DNA of 48,586 nt from an uncultured Chloroflexota bacterium (GCA_902791025.1 CADATZ010000024.1:1-48586), one strand, 5' to 3'. Shown: positions 17,512-25,554, numbered from the stretch's first letter. Numbers and translations are program-made. Notes: generated by a model from the sequence alone, not told the origin.

Positions 17512-18432
17512 ATGAAAATAGCGTTTGACGTTGATGTTCTTGCCAAACAAATGAGCATCACCGACATGGTTCACAAAGTAGCAGACTGGGGCTACAAATA
17601 CATCGAACAATCACCCCACCCGCGCATCAACCCTTTTTACAAACACCCGCTCTTTTCCAAAGAATGCGAAGCTGAATACCGCAAAGCACTGAAAGAAACA
17701 GGTGTAGAGATCTCTTCCTTTATCGTGGTTTACCGCTGGTCCGGTCCTACGGAAGAGCAGCGTCAGCATGCCGTTGCCAACTGGAAACGGATGATCCAGA
17801 TCGCTGTCGATATGGGCGTACCAGTCATCAACACTGAATTTTCCGGCGATCCCAATCAGCAGGAAATCTGCAATGGGATGTTCTTCCGCTCCATGGAGGA
17901 ACTGCTTCCGATCATCGAACGTGAAGGTCTGCGTGTCGAAGTTCAGTCCCATCCTTACGACTTCTGCGAACTGAACGACGAAGCCTGCGACATCGTCAAA
18001 TCCTTCCGCTCCCCGAATCTGGGGTATGTCTACAGTGCCTCTCATGGGTTCTTCTATGACCAGGGCAAGGGCGACGTGCGTCATATGCTGAAATATGCCG
18101 GTGACGAACTGACCCATGTACTCTTCGCCGACACCTGGAACCAGACAAAAGACTGCCGCTACATTCTCAATCCGCCGTGGCTCAATGCACATGGACGCGC
18201 CGATGTGACGATCCACCAGCACACCGCCATGGGCGAAGGGGAAGTCGACTTCGACGGCATTTTCGAGACACTGCGCGAAATGGATTTCGCGAACAAACAG
18301 CTCAAACCGAACGCGCCGAAAGTCGGTGGTGATACCATCGCATGCGTATCTTATTTTGGTTTCCCGGAAAAGATGGATAAGCAGGCTCCGGAAGCAAGGG
18401 AACGCATCGAACGGGAACTGCTGGGTAAATAA
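17512..18432 (+). CDS. Sugar phosphate isomerase/epimerase (xylose-isomerase-like TIM barrel)
   Basis: A 306-residue protein of the AP-endonuclease-2/xylose-isomerase-like barrel family, which isomerises or epimerises sugars or inositol derivatives with a divalent metal. Candidate metal ligands lie in VINTEFSGD (Glu near 109), EVQSHPYDF (Glu and His near 145-149), FADTW (Asp near 206) and MGEGEVDF (Glu near 245). An AGGAGG site precedes the ATG. Its position directly before an Rbs-type importer suggests it acts on the imported sugar. A palindromic element separates it from rbsA-like, leaving co-transcription uncertain. The exact reaction cannot be told. Confidence 0.85.
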   Translation: MKIAFDVDVLAKQMSITDMVHKVADWGYKYIEQSPHPRINPFYKHPLFSKECEAEYRKALKETGVEISSFIVVYRWSGPTEEQRQHAVANWKRMIQIAVDMGVPVINTEFSGDPNQQEICNGMFFRSMEELLPIIEREGLRVEVQSHPYDFCELNDEACDIVKSFRSPNLGYVYSASHGFFYDQGKGDVRHMLKYAGDELTHVLFADTWNQTKDCRYILNPPWLNAHGRADVTIHQHTAMGEGEVDFDGIFETLREMDFANKQLKPNAPKVGGDTIACVSYFGFPEKMDKQAPEARERIERELLGK

Positions 18433-18434
18433 CA

Positions 18435-18525
18435 TCCAAAGCACTTGGGGACTGGCAACTTGTGTCGCGAAGCCGACACAAGAGTGCCTGTCCTCATGTG
18501 CGTCATCTGGTTCTGAATAATTATC
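18435..18525 (-). repeat. Palindromic REP-like element, copy C (inverse orientation)
   Basis: Arms GGGGACTGGCAACTTGTGTCG and CGACACAAGAGTGCCTGTCC with the right terminus GGTTCTGAATAATTATC. Orientation is opposite to copies A and B. It sits between the isomerase and the sugar ABC ATPase. Confidence 0.8.
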
Positions 18526-18579
18526 AATGATGTAATAACAACTTCCATATAATTTTCACCAGCAGGAAAGGAAGATGAC

Positions 18580-20073
18580 ATGGAATATATTCTGGACATG
18601 CAAAACATCAGCAAGACCTTCACAGGCGTCAAAGCGCTGGATCATGTTCAGCTGCAGGTGCGTCCGGGGGAAGTCCATGCGCTGATGGGCGAAAACGGAG
18701 CCGGAAAATCCACACTGATGAAAATTCTGATGGGCATTTATACCATGGATGAAGGCGGCTCCATCACCTTCAACGGGCAGCCCTATCACGTACATAATCC
18801 CAGAGAAGCCATGGACACCGGCGTTGCCATGATCCATCAGGAGCTCAACCCGATTCTGGATATGACGGTCTATGAAAACATCTTCGTCGGCCGCGAAATT
18901 CACAAAAACGGGATCGTGGATAAAAAGGCCGAAATCAAAGAAGCCAAGCGGCTGATCGAAGAATGCGGTCTGCACGTTTCCCCGACGGAAACGCTGCGGC
19001 ATCTGACCGTTGCGCAGTGCCAGCTGATCGAAATCATCAAAGCCATCAGCGTGAACGCGAAGGTCATCATCATGGATGAACCGACCGCCGCTATCACTGA
19101 CCGGGAAGTGGAACTTCTCTTCGGACATATCCGCCGGCTCAAAGAAAAAGGCGTAGCAATCATCTACATCTCCCACCGCATGGACGAGATCTTCGCAATC
19201 TGCGACTCCATCACCGTTTATCGGGATGGACAATATATCGGCAGCGGTAAGACAAGCGAACTAAATGAAGCCGCATTGATCAAGATGATGGTCGGGCGGG
19301 AAATCACCGATGTGTTTCCCAAAGTGGAAGCGAAGATCGGGAAAACGATCTTTGAAGCCAAACACATCACCCGCGAAGATAAGAAAGTACGCGACGTCAG
19401 CATTTCCGTCCGGGAGGGCGAAATTCTCGGCATCGGCGGTCTGGTCGGCGCCGGGCGCAGTGAACTGGTCGAAGGCATCTTCGGCATGCACAAGCTGAGC
19501 GGCGGTGAGATCTACGTGAAGGGGAAACAGGTACAGGTCCATTCCCCCGCAGATATCATCAAAGAAAACGTTGCACTCGTCACGGAAGACCGAAAGGTCA
19601 CCGGGCTGAACCTGAGCGGCACCGTTAACGACAATATCTCCATGGTAGCCATCAAAAAGGCTCTCGTCAACGGTCTTTACAGCAAAGCAAAAGCCCGCAA
19701 GCTTTCAGAGGAATACATTCAAAAACTGAAGATCAAAACGCCTTCCGGTGACCAGATCGTGAGGAATCTCTCCGGCGGTAACCAGCAGAAGGTCGTCATT
19801 TCCAAATGGCTGCTGAATGACCCGGACATCATCATTATGGATGAACCGACCCGTGGTATCGATGTAGGAGCCAAGCGTGACATTTATCTGCTGATCGGCA
19901 GTCTTGTTCAGCAGGGGAAGGCCGTGATCCTCATTTCGTCAGAAATTCCCGAATTGATGGGCGTTTGTGACCGGATCGTTGTAATGGCGGAAGGGCATTT
20001 CGCCGGAGAAATCAGCCGTGACCAGTTCTCTCAGGAAACGATCATGGCACTTGCTTCAGACATCGCAGTGTAA
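18580..20073 (+). CDS. Sugar ABC transporter ATPase with two nucleotide-binding domains, RbsA/MglA-like
   Basis: A 497-residue tandem ATPase driving monosaccharide import. Domain 1 has Walker A GENGAGKST near residue 40, a divergent signature (LTVAQCQLIEI) and Walker B VIIMDEPTAAIT. Domain 2 starts near residue 260 with a degenerate P-loop GLVGAGRSE, then LSGGNQQKVVISKWL and IIIMDEPTRGIDVGAK. This asymmetry is normal for the family. A GGAAAGGAAG site precedes the ATG. The permease start lies 18 bases after its stop. Ligand could be ribose, galactose, xylose or inositol. Confidence 0.95.
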   Translation: MEYILDMQNISKTFTGVKALDHVQLQVRPGEVHALMGENGAGKSTLMKILMGIYTMDEGGSITFNGQPYHVHNPREAMDTGVAMIHQELNPILDMTVYENIFVGREIHKNGIVDKKAEIKEAKRLIEECGLHVSPTETLRHLTVAQCQLIEIIKAISVNAKVIIMDEPTAAITDREVELLFGHIRRLKEKGVAIIYISHRMDEIFAICDSITVYRDGQYIGSGKTSELNEAALIKMMVGREITDVFPKVEAKIGKTIFEAKHITREDKKVRDVSISVREGEILGIGGLVGAGRSELVEGIFGMHKLSGGEIYVKGKQVQVHSPADIIKENVALVTEDRKVTGLNLSGTVNDNISMVAIKKALVNGLYSKAKARKLSEEYIQKLKIKTPSGDQIVRNLSGGNQQKVVISKWLLNDPDIIIMDEPTRGIDVGAKRDIYLLIGSLVQQGKAVILISSEIPELMGVCDRIVVMAEGHFAGEISRDQFSQETIMALASDIAV

Positions 20074-20090
20074 TGGTAAGAGGAGAAATT

Positions 20091-21038
20091 ATGGAGAACA
20101 AAAAGAAAATCAACTCACTTATCAGCGAATATTTCATCTTTATTATCTTTATCGTGCTCGTTGCCGTCCTGGCAATCCTGAAGCCCAGCTTCATCGGTCC
20201 GCGAAACCTGACCAACATCATGAAGCAGGCCTCCATTAATGGTATCCTCGCCTTCGGTATGATGTTTGTCATCATCTCCGGTGCGTTCGATATGTCCGTC
20301 GGCTCCACGCTTGCCTTCGCAGGTATTCTTGCCGCTTTACTGGGAAAAGGCCAGGTCCCGCTCATCGTCCCCATGTTTGTGGCGATGATAGCCGGTTTGG
20401 CCGTTGGTATCCTGAATGGTGTCGGCATTGCCCTCGGGAATCTGCCGCCGTTCATCATGACCCTCGGTACGCAGACTGCGGTCCGCGGTCTGGCACTGCT
20501 GGCCTGCGGCGGCAACCCGGTGACAGGTCTCAGTGAAAATTACCGCGCACTGGCAGCCGGGAACATCCTGGGCATCCCCACCATCGCGGTGTTCACCATC
20601 GTTGTGATCATCATCTGCAGCTTCGTCGCCAACAAAACCGTTTACGGGCGTAGGGTTTATTCCTGCGGCGGCAACCTGGAAGCTGCGCGGGTTTCCGGCA
20701 TCAACACCAACTTCATCCGCATTTCCACTTTCGCCATCGCTGGTCTGCTCGCGGGGCTGTGTGGTTTCCTGATGACCTCCCGCGTCACCATCGGTCAGCC
20801 GACCGCGGGTGAAGCCTACGAAATGGACGCCATCACCGCCTGTGTTGTCGGCGGCGTCTCCATGTCCGGTGGCGTAGGGAAACCACTGGGCGTCGTCATC
20901 GGCACGCTGCTCATCACCGTTATTGCCAATGGTCTCGACATTCTGGGTGTTTCTGCTTACTGGCAGAAGATCATCAAGGGTATCATCATTGTCGCGGCCG
21001 TCCTCATCGATGTCAAGAGAAAGAACAACAAGAACTGA
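20091..21038 (+). CDS. Sugar ABC transporter permease, RbsC-like
   Basis: A 315-residue branched-chain-type membrane subunit with about eight to ten hydrophobic segments. Family signatures are IISGAFDMSVGSTLAFAGIL near residue 68, NGVGIALGNLPPFIMTLGT near 110, VYGRRVYSCGGNLEAARVSG near 185 and VVGGVSMSGGVG near 255. The ATG at 20091 is preceded by AGAGGAG; an in-frame ATG at 20073 overlapping the ATPase stop is less likely. A palindromic element separates it from the binding-protein gene. Confidence 0.94.
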   Translation: MENKKKINSLISEYFIFIIFIVLVAVLAILKPSFIGPRNLTNIMKQASINGILAFGMMFVIISGAFDMSVGSTLAFAGILAALLGKGQVPLIVPMFVAMIAGLAVGILNGVGIALGNLPPFIMTLGTQTAVRGLALLACGGNPVTGLSENYRALAAGNILGIPTIAVFTIVVIIICSFVANKTVYGRRVYSCGGNLEAARVSGINTNFIRISTFAIAGLLAGLCGFLMTSRVTIGQPTAGEAYEMDAITACVVGGVSMSGGVGKPLGVVIGTLLITVIANGLDILGVSAYWQKIIKGIIIVAAVLIDVKRKNNKN

Positions 21039-21072
21039 TTTGCTCGGTTCGAAGGGCTTTCTTTTACATAAA

Positions 21073-21177
21073 CCTTCTTTTCAGAACGGAGCACACGGGG
21101 ACTGGCATCTTGCTGCTGCGAAGCCAGCACAAGCCGTGCCTGTCACCAGTGTTGCGTCACAGGTTCTGAACAGAAAC
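21073..21177 (-). repeat. Palindromic MITE/REP-like element, copy D
   Basis: 105 bp with terminal repeats CTTCTTTTCAGAAC and GTTCTGAACAGAAAC. The interior palindrome is degenerate (GGGGACTGGCATCTTGC / GCCGTGCCTGTCACC). It is inserted inside the importer operon between permease and binding-protein genes. Confidence 0.8.
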
Positions 21178-21208
21178 AAACCAAATTTATTTTATCAAGG
21201 AGTAAGTA

Positions 21209-22168
21209 ATGAAAAAACTCTCAATCGTATTGGCTGTCCTTCTGATGGTTGCCATGCTGTCCACCACTGCTTTCGCAGCAGCGAAAATGGAAAACGGTGT
21301 TCTTCGTGCCGGTGAAGGCGCAGGCAAAGGTTACAAGATCCTCCTGCTCCAGCAGCACAGAAACAATGCTTTCCAGAACGGCGTCTACGAAGCAGCCGTT
21401 GCCGCAGCTGAAGAACTCGGCTGTGAACTGACCATCCTGAGCTCCGAATCCGACGCTGCCACCCAGATTAGCCAGATCGAACAGGGTATCGGCGAATATG
21501 ACGCCATCCTGTACGAACCGGTCAACCCGGATGCCCTCGGTGCAGTCTCCAAAGAAGCCGCTGACGAAGGCGTTGTTGTCATCAACATCATCTCCGCCGT
21601 CACCGACTGGGAAAGCTACGGCATCGCTGCCGTTTCCTATGGCGACAATGTCACCGCCGGTGAATCCGAAATGCAGGCTGTTGCTGACCTCCTCGGCGGC
21701 AAGGGCAACATCGCCATCCTGACCGGCCCCTCCGGCGACTCCGGCGGTCTGCAGCGTCTGGAAGGCTACAACAACATTCTGGCCAACTACCCCGACATCG
21801 TCCAGGTTGTCGAACCCGCTGACTGCGGTTGGGACACTGCCAGCGCCCAGAGCACAGTCGAATCCTGGCTGAGCGCCTATGAATTCGACGCCATCGTCGC
21901 CGAAAATGACGGCATGGCCATCGGTGCAGGCAACGCTGCCGGCGCCAACAGCGGCATCATCATCACCGGCGTTGACGGCACCCCCGACGGCTTCGAAGCC
22001 ATCAAAGACGGCCGCATCACCGGTACCGTCTCCCAGAACGGCGGCGAAATGGCAGCCAACGGCATCAACGCCGCTGTCCTGCTCCTGAAGGGTGAAGAAC
22101 TGGAAACCAACGTCCTCATCACCACCAACACCTGGATCGACGCCAACAACCTGGCCGATTACGAATAA
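21209..22168 (+). CDS. Sugar ABC transporter substrate-binding protein, RbsB-like
   Basis: A 319-residue periplasmic-binding-protein-like-I protein. The signal peptide (1-24) ends in Ala-Phe-Ala-Ala with no lipobox Cys. The mature start YKILLLQQHRNNAFQNGVYE, then SQIEQGIGEYDAILYEPVNP, AVSYGDNVTAGESEMQ, GPSGDSGGLQRLEGYNNIL and AIVAENDGMAIGAGNA follow the ribose-binding-protein pattern. An AAGGAG site precedes the ATG. It is third in the operon after ATPase and permease and ends in a strong terminator. The ligand cannot be determined. Confidence 0.94.
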   Translation: MKKLSIVLAVLLMVAMLSTTAFAAAKMENGVLRAGEGAGKGYKILLLQQHRNNAFQNGVYEAAVAAAEELGCELTILSSESDAATQISQIEQGIGEYDAILYEPVNPDALGAVSKEAADEGVVVINIISAVTDWESYGIAAVSYGDNVTAGESEMQAVADLLGGKGNIAILTGPSGDSGGLQRLEGYNNILANYPDIVQVVEPADCGWDTASAQSTVESWLSAYEFDAIVAENDGMAIGAGNAAGANSGIIITGVDGTPDGFEAIKDGRITGTVSQNGGEMAANGINAAVLLLKGEELETNVLITTNTWIDANNLADYE

Positions 22169-22190
22169 TCCGTAACCGGGTATAAATTAA

Positions 22191-22229
22191 CCAAAACGCC
22201 GTTCGGGGGTTGACCGAACGGCGTTTTGG
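22191..22229 (+). terminator. Strong terminator of the Rbs-type operon
   Basis: CCAAAACGCCGTTCGG and CCGAACGGCGTTTTGG form a perfect 16-bp stem around GGGTTGA. The right arm ends in a T-rich stretch. Confidence 0.92.
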
Positions 22230-22281
22230 TTTCTATTATTTCTTTCCGGAATGAAACACACGTGGACAATAACGTTAAAGT

Positions 22282-22503
22282 TTATATTTTCGAAATCGTC
22301 ATTTTCTTTTCGAATTCCTCAACGCTCATTCCGGCAATAGCGGCAGCCTGTTCAATGGTGATGATACCGTTTTTCTGGCTGTTGTAGATATTCATAAGCA
22401 TTGCTTCTCGGCCTTCCACACGGCCTTCTTCGCGGCCTTCTTTGCGGCCTTCTTCTTTGAACATGTTCATGGTTTTTACTTCATCATATTCTGTGATGCA
22501 CAT
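22282..22503 (-). CDS. Small Rpn C-terminal protein from internal start (RpnS-like candidate)
   Basis: A 73-residue reading frame beginning MCITEYDEVKTM. It is preceded by GGAGGT with a 7-base spacer, one of the best ribosome sites in the window, although it lies inside a broken gene. It holds a charged EEGRKEGREEGRVEGRE coil and the terminal helix IITIEQAAAIAGMSVEEF. In E. coli Rpn systems, a C-terminal small protein translated from within the gene has been reported to inhibit the full-length toxic nuclease (recalled). By analogy this could be a free-standing antitoxin-like protein. Two further copies with the same arrangement are at 24835 and 40589. Expression is not shown. Confidence 0.55.
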   Translation of the reverse strand: MCITEYDEVKTMNMFKEEGRKEGREEGRVEGREAMLMNIYNSQKNGIITIEQAAAIAGMSVEEFEKKMTISKI

Positions 22504-22668
22504 ATGTTTTACCTCCGCTTTGTGGTTCATTAGGAATGATTTTATTACGGAATCCTCAGGCATTTCCCGGATCGCCATATCGACGGCTGTTTCGACATCT
22601 CCGGTAAGTTTTTTATAATAAGGGACAAGAACAGATTCCGCTATTTTTTCACACGTCAGCCAACATTG
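22282..22668 (-). pseudogene. Rpn-family (PD-(D/E)XK nuclease/transposase-like) gene, N-terminus missing
   Basis: The frame is open from just after a TAG at 22669-22671 to the stop at 22282, giving about 128 residues that match only the C-terminal part of Rpn/PD-(D/E)XK 'putative transposase' proteins: an EAIDM-like helix, a charged coiled segment with EGRxEGRx tetrads, and a terminal helix GIITIEQAAAIAGMSVEEF. The nuclease motifs are absent. The break coincides with the edge of a palindromic element (from 22669). The longest ATG-started frame is 22578-22282 (98 residues) without a ribosome site, whereas an internal ATG at 22503 has an excellent one and is listed separately. Confidence 0.75.
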
Positions 22669-22832
22669 CTATGCCGCATATGGGGACTGACATCTTGCGT
22701 CGCGAAGCGGGCGGAAGCTCCTGCTCTGAATCTATGGGCACAGCTCGTTCCTAACAGAGCAGGCAGCCCGCAAAAACTATATCTCGTGATACGTCTCAGC
22801 AAATCTGGCATCCAGTGAATAGTAACCATACG
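22669..22832. repeat. Composite palindromic element, copy E
   Basis: It begins with half of the REP-like palindrome (GCATATGGGGACTGACATCTTGCG), then a hairpin CTCCTGCTCTG / CAGAGCAGGCAG also found in the tandem array at 41249-41310 and 41425-41481, and ends near GTGAATAGTAACC, which resembles a terminal repeat. It replaces the 5' part of the adjacent Rpn-family gene. Confidence 0.6.
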
Positions 22833-22835
22833 CCA

Positions 22836-22890
22836 GGAATACTGGTTAATATCTCAAATGAGACAATGAACCTGTCCCTTTGTCTCTTTA
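22836..22890. repeat. GAGACA hairpin repeat, copy 1
   Basis: About 55 bp matching 25500-25554 (AATACTGGTTAATATC versus AATACAGGTTAAAATC, then AAATGAGACAATGAACCTGTCCC). GAGACAA (22860-22866) pairs with TTGTCTC (22880-22886). Confidence 0.75.
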
Positions 22891-23136
22891 TACGCCATTT
22901 GATTCCTGAATCATGTTCGTCATAGACTTCGAAAGGAAGCCACCAGAACCACAGTAACCATCTCAGGCTTTCAGCATTTTGATACAAACACATATTATCC
23001 AGGAAATAAATATACTTTGAATACCCCGGACCCTTGCGAGGGATTCCAAATCAAGTCTTTTTCGTTGGTCGAAAGAGTGTTGTTGTATGCTTGTAGTTAT
23101 GACATTCATTCCCTTGATTAACGGAGATCCGTTAAA
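22891..23136. other. Spacer with possible gene remnant
   Basis: On the minus strand an ATG at 22993 opens a frame (MCLYQNAESLRWLLWFWWLP) that runs into the GAGACA repeat after about 36 residues. It may be a start fragment of a gene cut by that repeat, but there is no ribosome site. Nothing else is recognised. Confidence 0.25.
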
Positions 23137-24312
23137 TTATTTCCTTTTTATTGCATTCTTTGCTAATTTATATGCTAAATCTCTCGATTTATCTGTTTCA
23201 CCTGATAGTTCAAGAATAATAAAATTTGCAGCCTCTTCCTCATTCATTATTCCAATATCATTTGCTCGCTTAATTGATGTAATCATGGAATACCTAACTG
23301 CTGTTCCTTCGATACCAAGCTCATCGATTAGTCGTAAAAGTTCAGTTCTTTCATAAGGATTTAATTGAGCATCTTCGTAAAACCATTTTATTGCATTGGC
23401 TTGATGTTCTTTATCCTTCATAAACAAGTTGTAGGTTTTTAATAATTTAAGGCCAGCGTGAATATTTATTTTTTTATATAAATATTGAAAATAAAGATCC
23501 GCTGCATTTACAAACGATTTTCCCTCTTCTTCAATAAATAATCCCATTAGTCTATAGCATTCGCAATATTGAAAAGTATTTGCATTAGGGTCTGTCTGAA
23601 TAGTAATAGCTGCTTTATTCATCTCATCATTTAGTTGCCGGAATATAATATCCCTATAAGGACGTTTAGTGTTTTTAACAAATTCTTCATTTACGGACCA
23701 AATATTCACACCAACTGTACTAACATCGTATGGATGGCTATTTGTAAAATATTGAATATAAGGGTTTGCCTTTAGCGCAGATTGGCCTTTTTCAGTAAGT
23801 TTCCATGTCCTTTCTTTAACATAACATTCCAATTCTTTTTCATCAACTATTGATAGTTGTTCAATTATGTCAGCTTTTCTACCTTTTACGGTTATTCCCA
23901 ATGAAGATGCTAAGTCCTTTAACTCGGTAAGTTTGAGATTCGGTAAAGTGTCTTTAGAATTGCCCTTTTCTATTAATTCTCTTGATTCTAAATTCTTTAT
24001 CATTTTCAATGGATTTGCAATTTCATATGTGAATGTTAAATATTTAGGATAATTAGTCTCTGTTGTTTTTATCCCCTCAATGTATGAAAGCATTACAAGC
24101 TCAGATGGATATAATCCATAAATGTCTGGTTTCCCTTTGAGATGAATAGATGGCACATTGTTTACATTTTTGTTGGGGACTGGTTTCTGTTCGAGGTGAA
24201 TTGTCTTTTCCTGTTGAACTTTTGATCCAAACTTTAAATTTGAAATTTCAGGAATTTCTTGTTCATTCTTATTATCTTCCTTTTTTCCAAATAATTTTGA
24301 AAACAAACTCAT
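23137..24312 (-). CDS. SAP-domain-containing protein of unknown function
   Basis: A 391-residue soluble protein. Residues about 6-60 are charged and low complexity. Residues about 135-165 (LKLTELKDLASSLGITVKGR, then KADIIEQL) form a SAP-type helix-extension-helix often used for DNA binding. The preceding segment (YPSELVMLSYIEG) and the following 'TWKLTEKGQSALKANPYIQYF' stretch recur in Firmicute SAP-domain proteins. The C-terminal half is helical. The ATG at 24312 is chosen for an AAGGAAGTG site; the frame is open to 24330. The gene is markedly more AT-rich than its neighbours and lies between two Rpn remnants, suggesting acquired DNA. The role is unknown. Confidence 0.75.
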   Translation of the reverse strand: MSLFSKLFGKKEDNKNEQEIPEISNLKFGSKVQQEKTIHLEQKPVPNKNVNNVPSIHLKGKPDIYGLYPSELVMLSYIEGIKTTETNYPKYLTFTYEIANPLKMIKNLESRELIEKGNSKDTLPNLKLTELKDLASSLGITVKGRKADIIEQLSIVDEKELECYVKERTWKLTEKGQSALKANPYIQYFTNSHPYDVSTVGVNIWSVNEEFVKNTKRPYRDIIFRQLNDEMNKAAITIQTDPNANTFQYCECYRLMGLFIEEEGKSFVNAADLYFQYLYKKINIHAGLKLLKTYNLFMKDKEHQANAIKWFYEDAQLNPYERTELLRLIDELGIEGTAVRYSMITSIKRANDIGIMNEEEAANFIILELSGETDKSRDLAYKLAKNAIKRK

Positions 24313-24658
24313 AGTATCACTTCCTTGCATAACAAACGTAGAGAGTTATTTCTTTATCGCGACTTCAGCTTCTTCTCATGATGCGAAAAGACGGTTTTCT
24401 CGTATTCCCGTTCCACCGCTTCGACCTGTGAAACGGATCGTTACAAAACCAGCTACATTCATCACTACAGTCGCTTCCTCAATGAAGCGGGGACTGCAAA
24501 TCAAATATACGGTGTCTCTTCGGTTATATTTCGATTCCATAAATAGAGTAATTTTAGCTTATCTGCACGTAGGTAGCAGTCACCTTTTAATAACAAAAAC
24601 GGTGCCTAACTTCAATGGAAACAAGTTCCGTATCAACTTTGTTTTAAACAAAATGAAA
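24313..24658. other. Non-coding spacer, nothing recognised
   Basis: No frame with a ribosome site on either strand. Part of it (AATGAAGCGGGGACTGCAAAT near 24481) faintly recalls the REP-like arms. Confidence 0.3.
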
Positions 24659-24768
24659 CAGAGACAACAGGTACAGATTTCTTGTCTTTTTTCAATCAAT
24701 TACTTGAGTGCTATCAATTTCTTGCAGACATCCCCACGGGATCCGGCAAGAAAGAGTTTTATACCAAT
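24659..24768 (-). repeat. ~110-bp repeat with terminal coding remnant, copy 1
   Basis: Aligns with 26447-26560. Both begin AGAGACA, pass through CTTGTCT and a T-run with CAATCAAT, and share ATCCCCACGGGA(T/G)CCGGC(A/G)AGAA. Read on the minus strand both contain a frame ending in LAGSRGD and a Lys-Lys pair before a TAA. Probably the duplicated 3' end of a vanished gene with its terminator. Confidence 0.55.
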
Positions 24769-24834
24769 GTTCACTGAGGAAATCAGGCAGGTTTTACACC
24801 GGTTACTTCCTGTACCTGATCAAGAGGGTTCCAA

Positions 24835-25068
24835 TCACAATCCGGTTAATTTTTCGAATTCCGGTTGGGTCATATTCGCCCGTTTTGCAGCTTCTGATAC
24901 GCTGAGAATTTTATCCTTGACCAGGGAAACCAGTATTTCAATCACACCGTCTTTCTTTCCTTTTTCCTCTCCGGCTTGCATGCCAGCCTGCATTCCAGCC
25001 TGCATACCGGCCTGCATACCGGCATTGTAGATTTTCTTTTCTTCGTGTTCCAAAACATGTCCGCCCAT
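24835..25068 (-). CDS. Small Rpn C-terminal protein from internal start (RpnS-like candidate)
   Basis: A 77-residue frame (MGGHVLEHEEKKIYNAGMQ...) preceded by GGAAGGAG 11 bases upstream. It contains the AGMQ tetrad tract (residues about 15-33), encoded by 12-bp DNA repeats, and the terminal helix with MTQPEFEKL. Gene plan and length match the 73- and 74-residue internal frames at 22282 and 40589. The antitoxin-like role is an analogy to reported intragenic Rpn small proteins. Confidence 0.5.
   Translation of the reverse strand: MGGHVLEHEEKKIYNAGMQAGMQAGMQAGMQAGEEKGKKDGVIEILVSLVKDKILSVSEAAKRANMTQPEFEKLTGL
24972..25023 (-). repeat. 12-bp in-frame tandem repeat (AGMQ tract)
   Basis: Four consecutive near-identical 12-mers (GCCTGCATACCG-like) encode the tetrad repeats of the Rpn fragment. 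Copy number could change by slippage without shifting the frame. Confidence 0.85.
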
Positions 25069-25499
25069 GATTTTTTCAACTCCTTCCTTTACGTTATCAT
25101 ATTTCCGCGCGATATTTTCCAACACTTTCTTGGACATATCCATGATCACCCGCCAATAATAAGCTGAAATCGCTCCTTCGTCGGCAGCTTTCTGCAGACG
25201 TTCCATCAAATCAGCGTATTCAGCCTTCAACTGAGCAAGTGCCTGTTCATCCTCGTTATACTTTTTAAAATCTTTCTCGTAAGAAAAGATCATAAACGGC
25301 ACCAGAAAGAACAATTCCTTTTCAAAAATATCATCAATCGAATAATTGGTAATTTTTATTTGAGGTTTCGAGATTGTCCATGAAAGCAATTCTCCATTCG
25401 TTTTCTATAATCATTTTAAACCAAAATGACGAGAAAAACAAGAGGTATTTCGATGAATTTCAGCAGCGGTTATTCAGAACGAGTTACAGTTTAATGGCA

Positions 25500-25554
25500 G
25501 AGAATACAGGTTAAAATCACAAATGAGACAAGGAACCTGTCCCCGTGTCTCTTA
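25500..25554. repeat. GAGACA hairpin repeat, copy 2
   Basis: Homologous to 22836-22890. GAGACA (25525-25530) pairs with TGTCTC (25546-25551) around AGGAACCTGTCCCCG. The rest of 25390-25676 shows no gene. Confidence 0.75.

Larger units (their letters stand above)
24835..25389 (-). pseudogene. Rpn-family gene, N-terminal nuclease part missing
   Basis: 184 residues starting at a TTG match the middle and C-terminus of Rpn/PD-(D/E)XK transposase-like proteins: SIDDIFEKELFFLVPFMIF, a helical region, four AGMQ tetrads, and a terminal helix LSVSEAAKRANMTQPEF. About 150-170 N-terminal residues with the catalytic motifs are absent. A different frame carries an ATG at 25379 and upstream WRIAFMDNL, so there is also a likely frameshift at the 5' end. 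The GAGACA repeat lies about 110 bases upstream. Confidence 0.75.

Noticed and set aside
22796..22993. 65-codon minus-strand frame as a gene
   Set aside because: No ribosome site and it runs through the GAGACA repeat and the composite element; listed only as a possible remnant.
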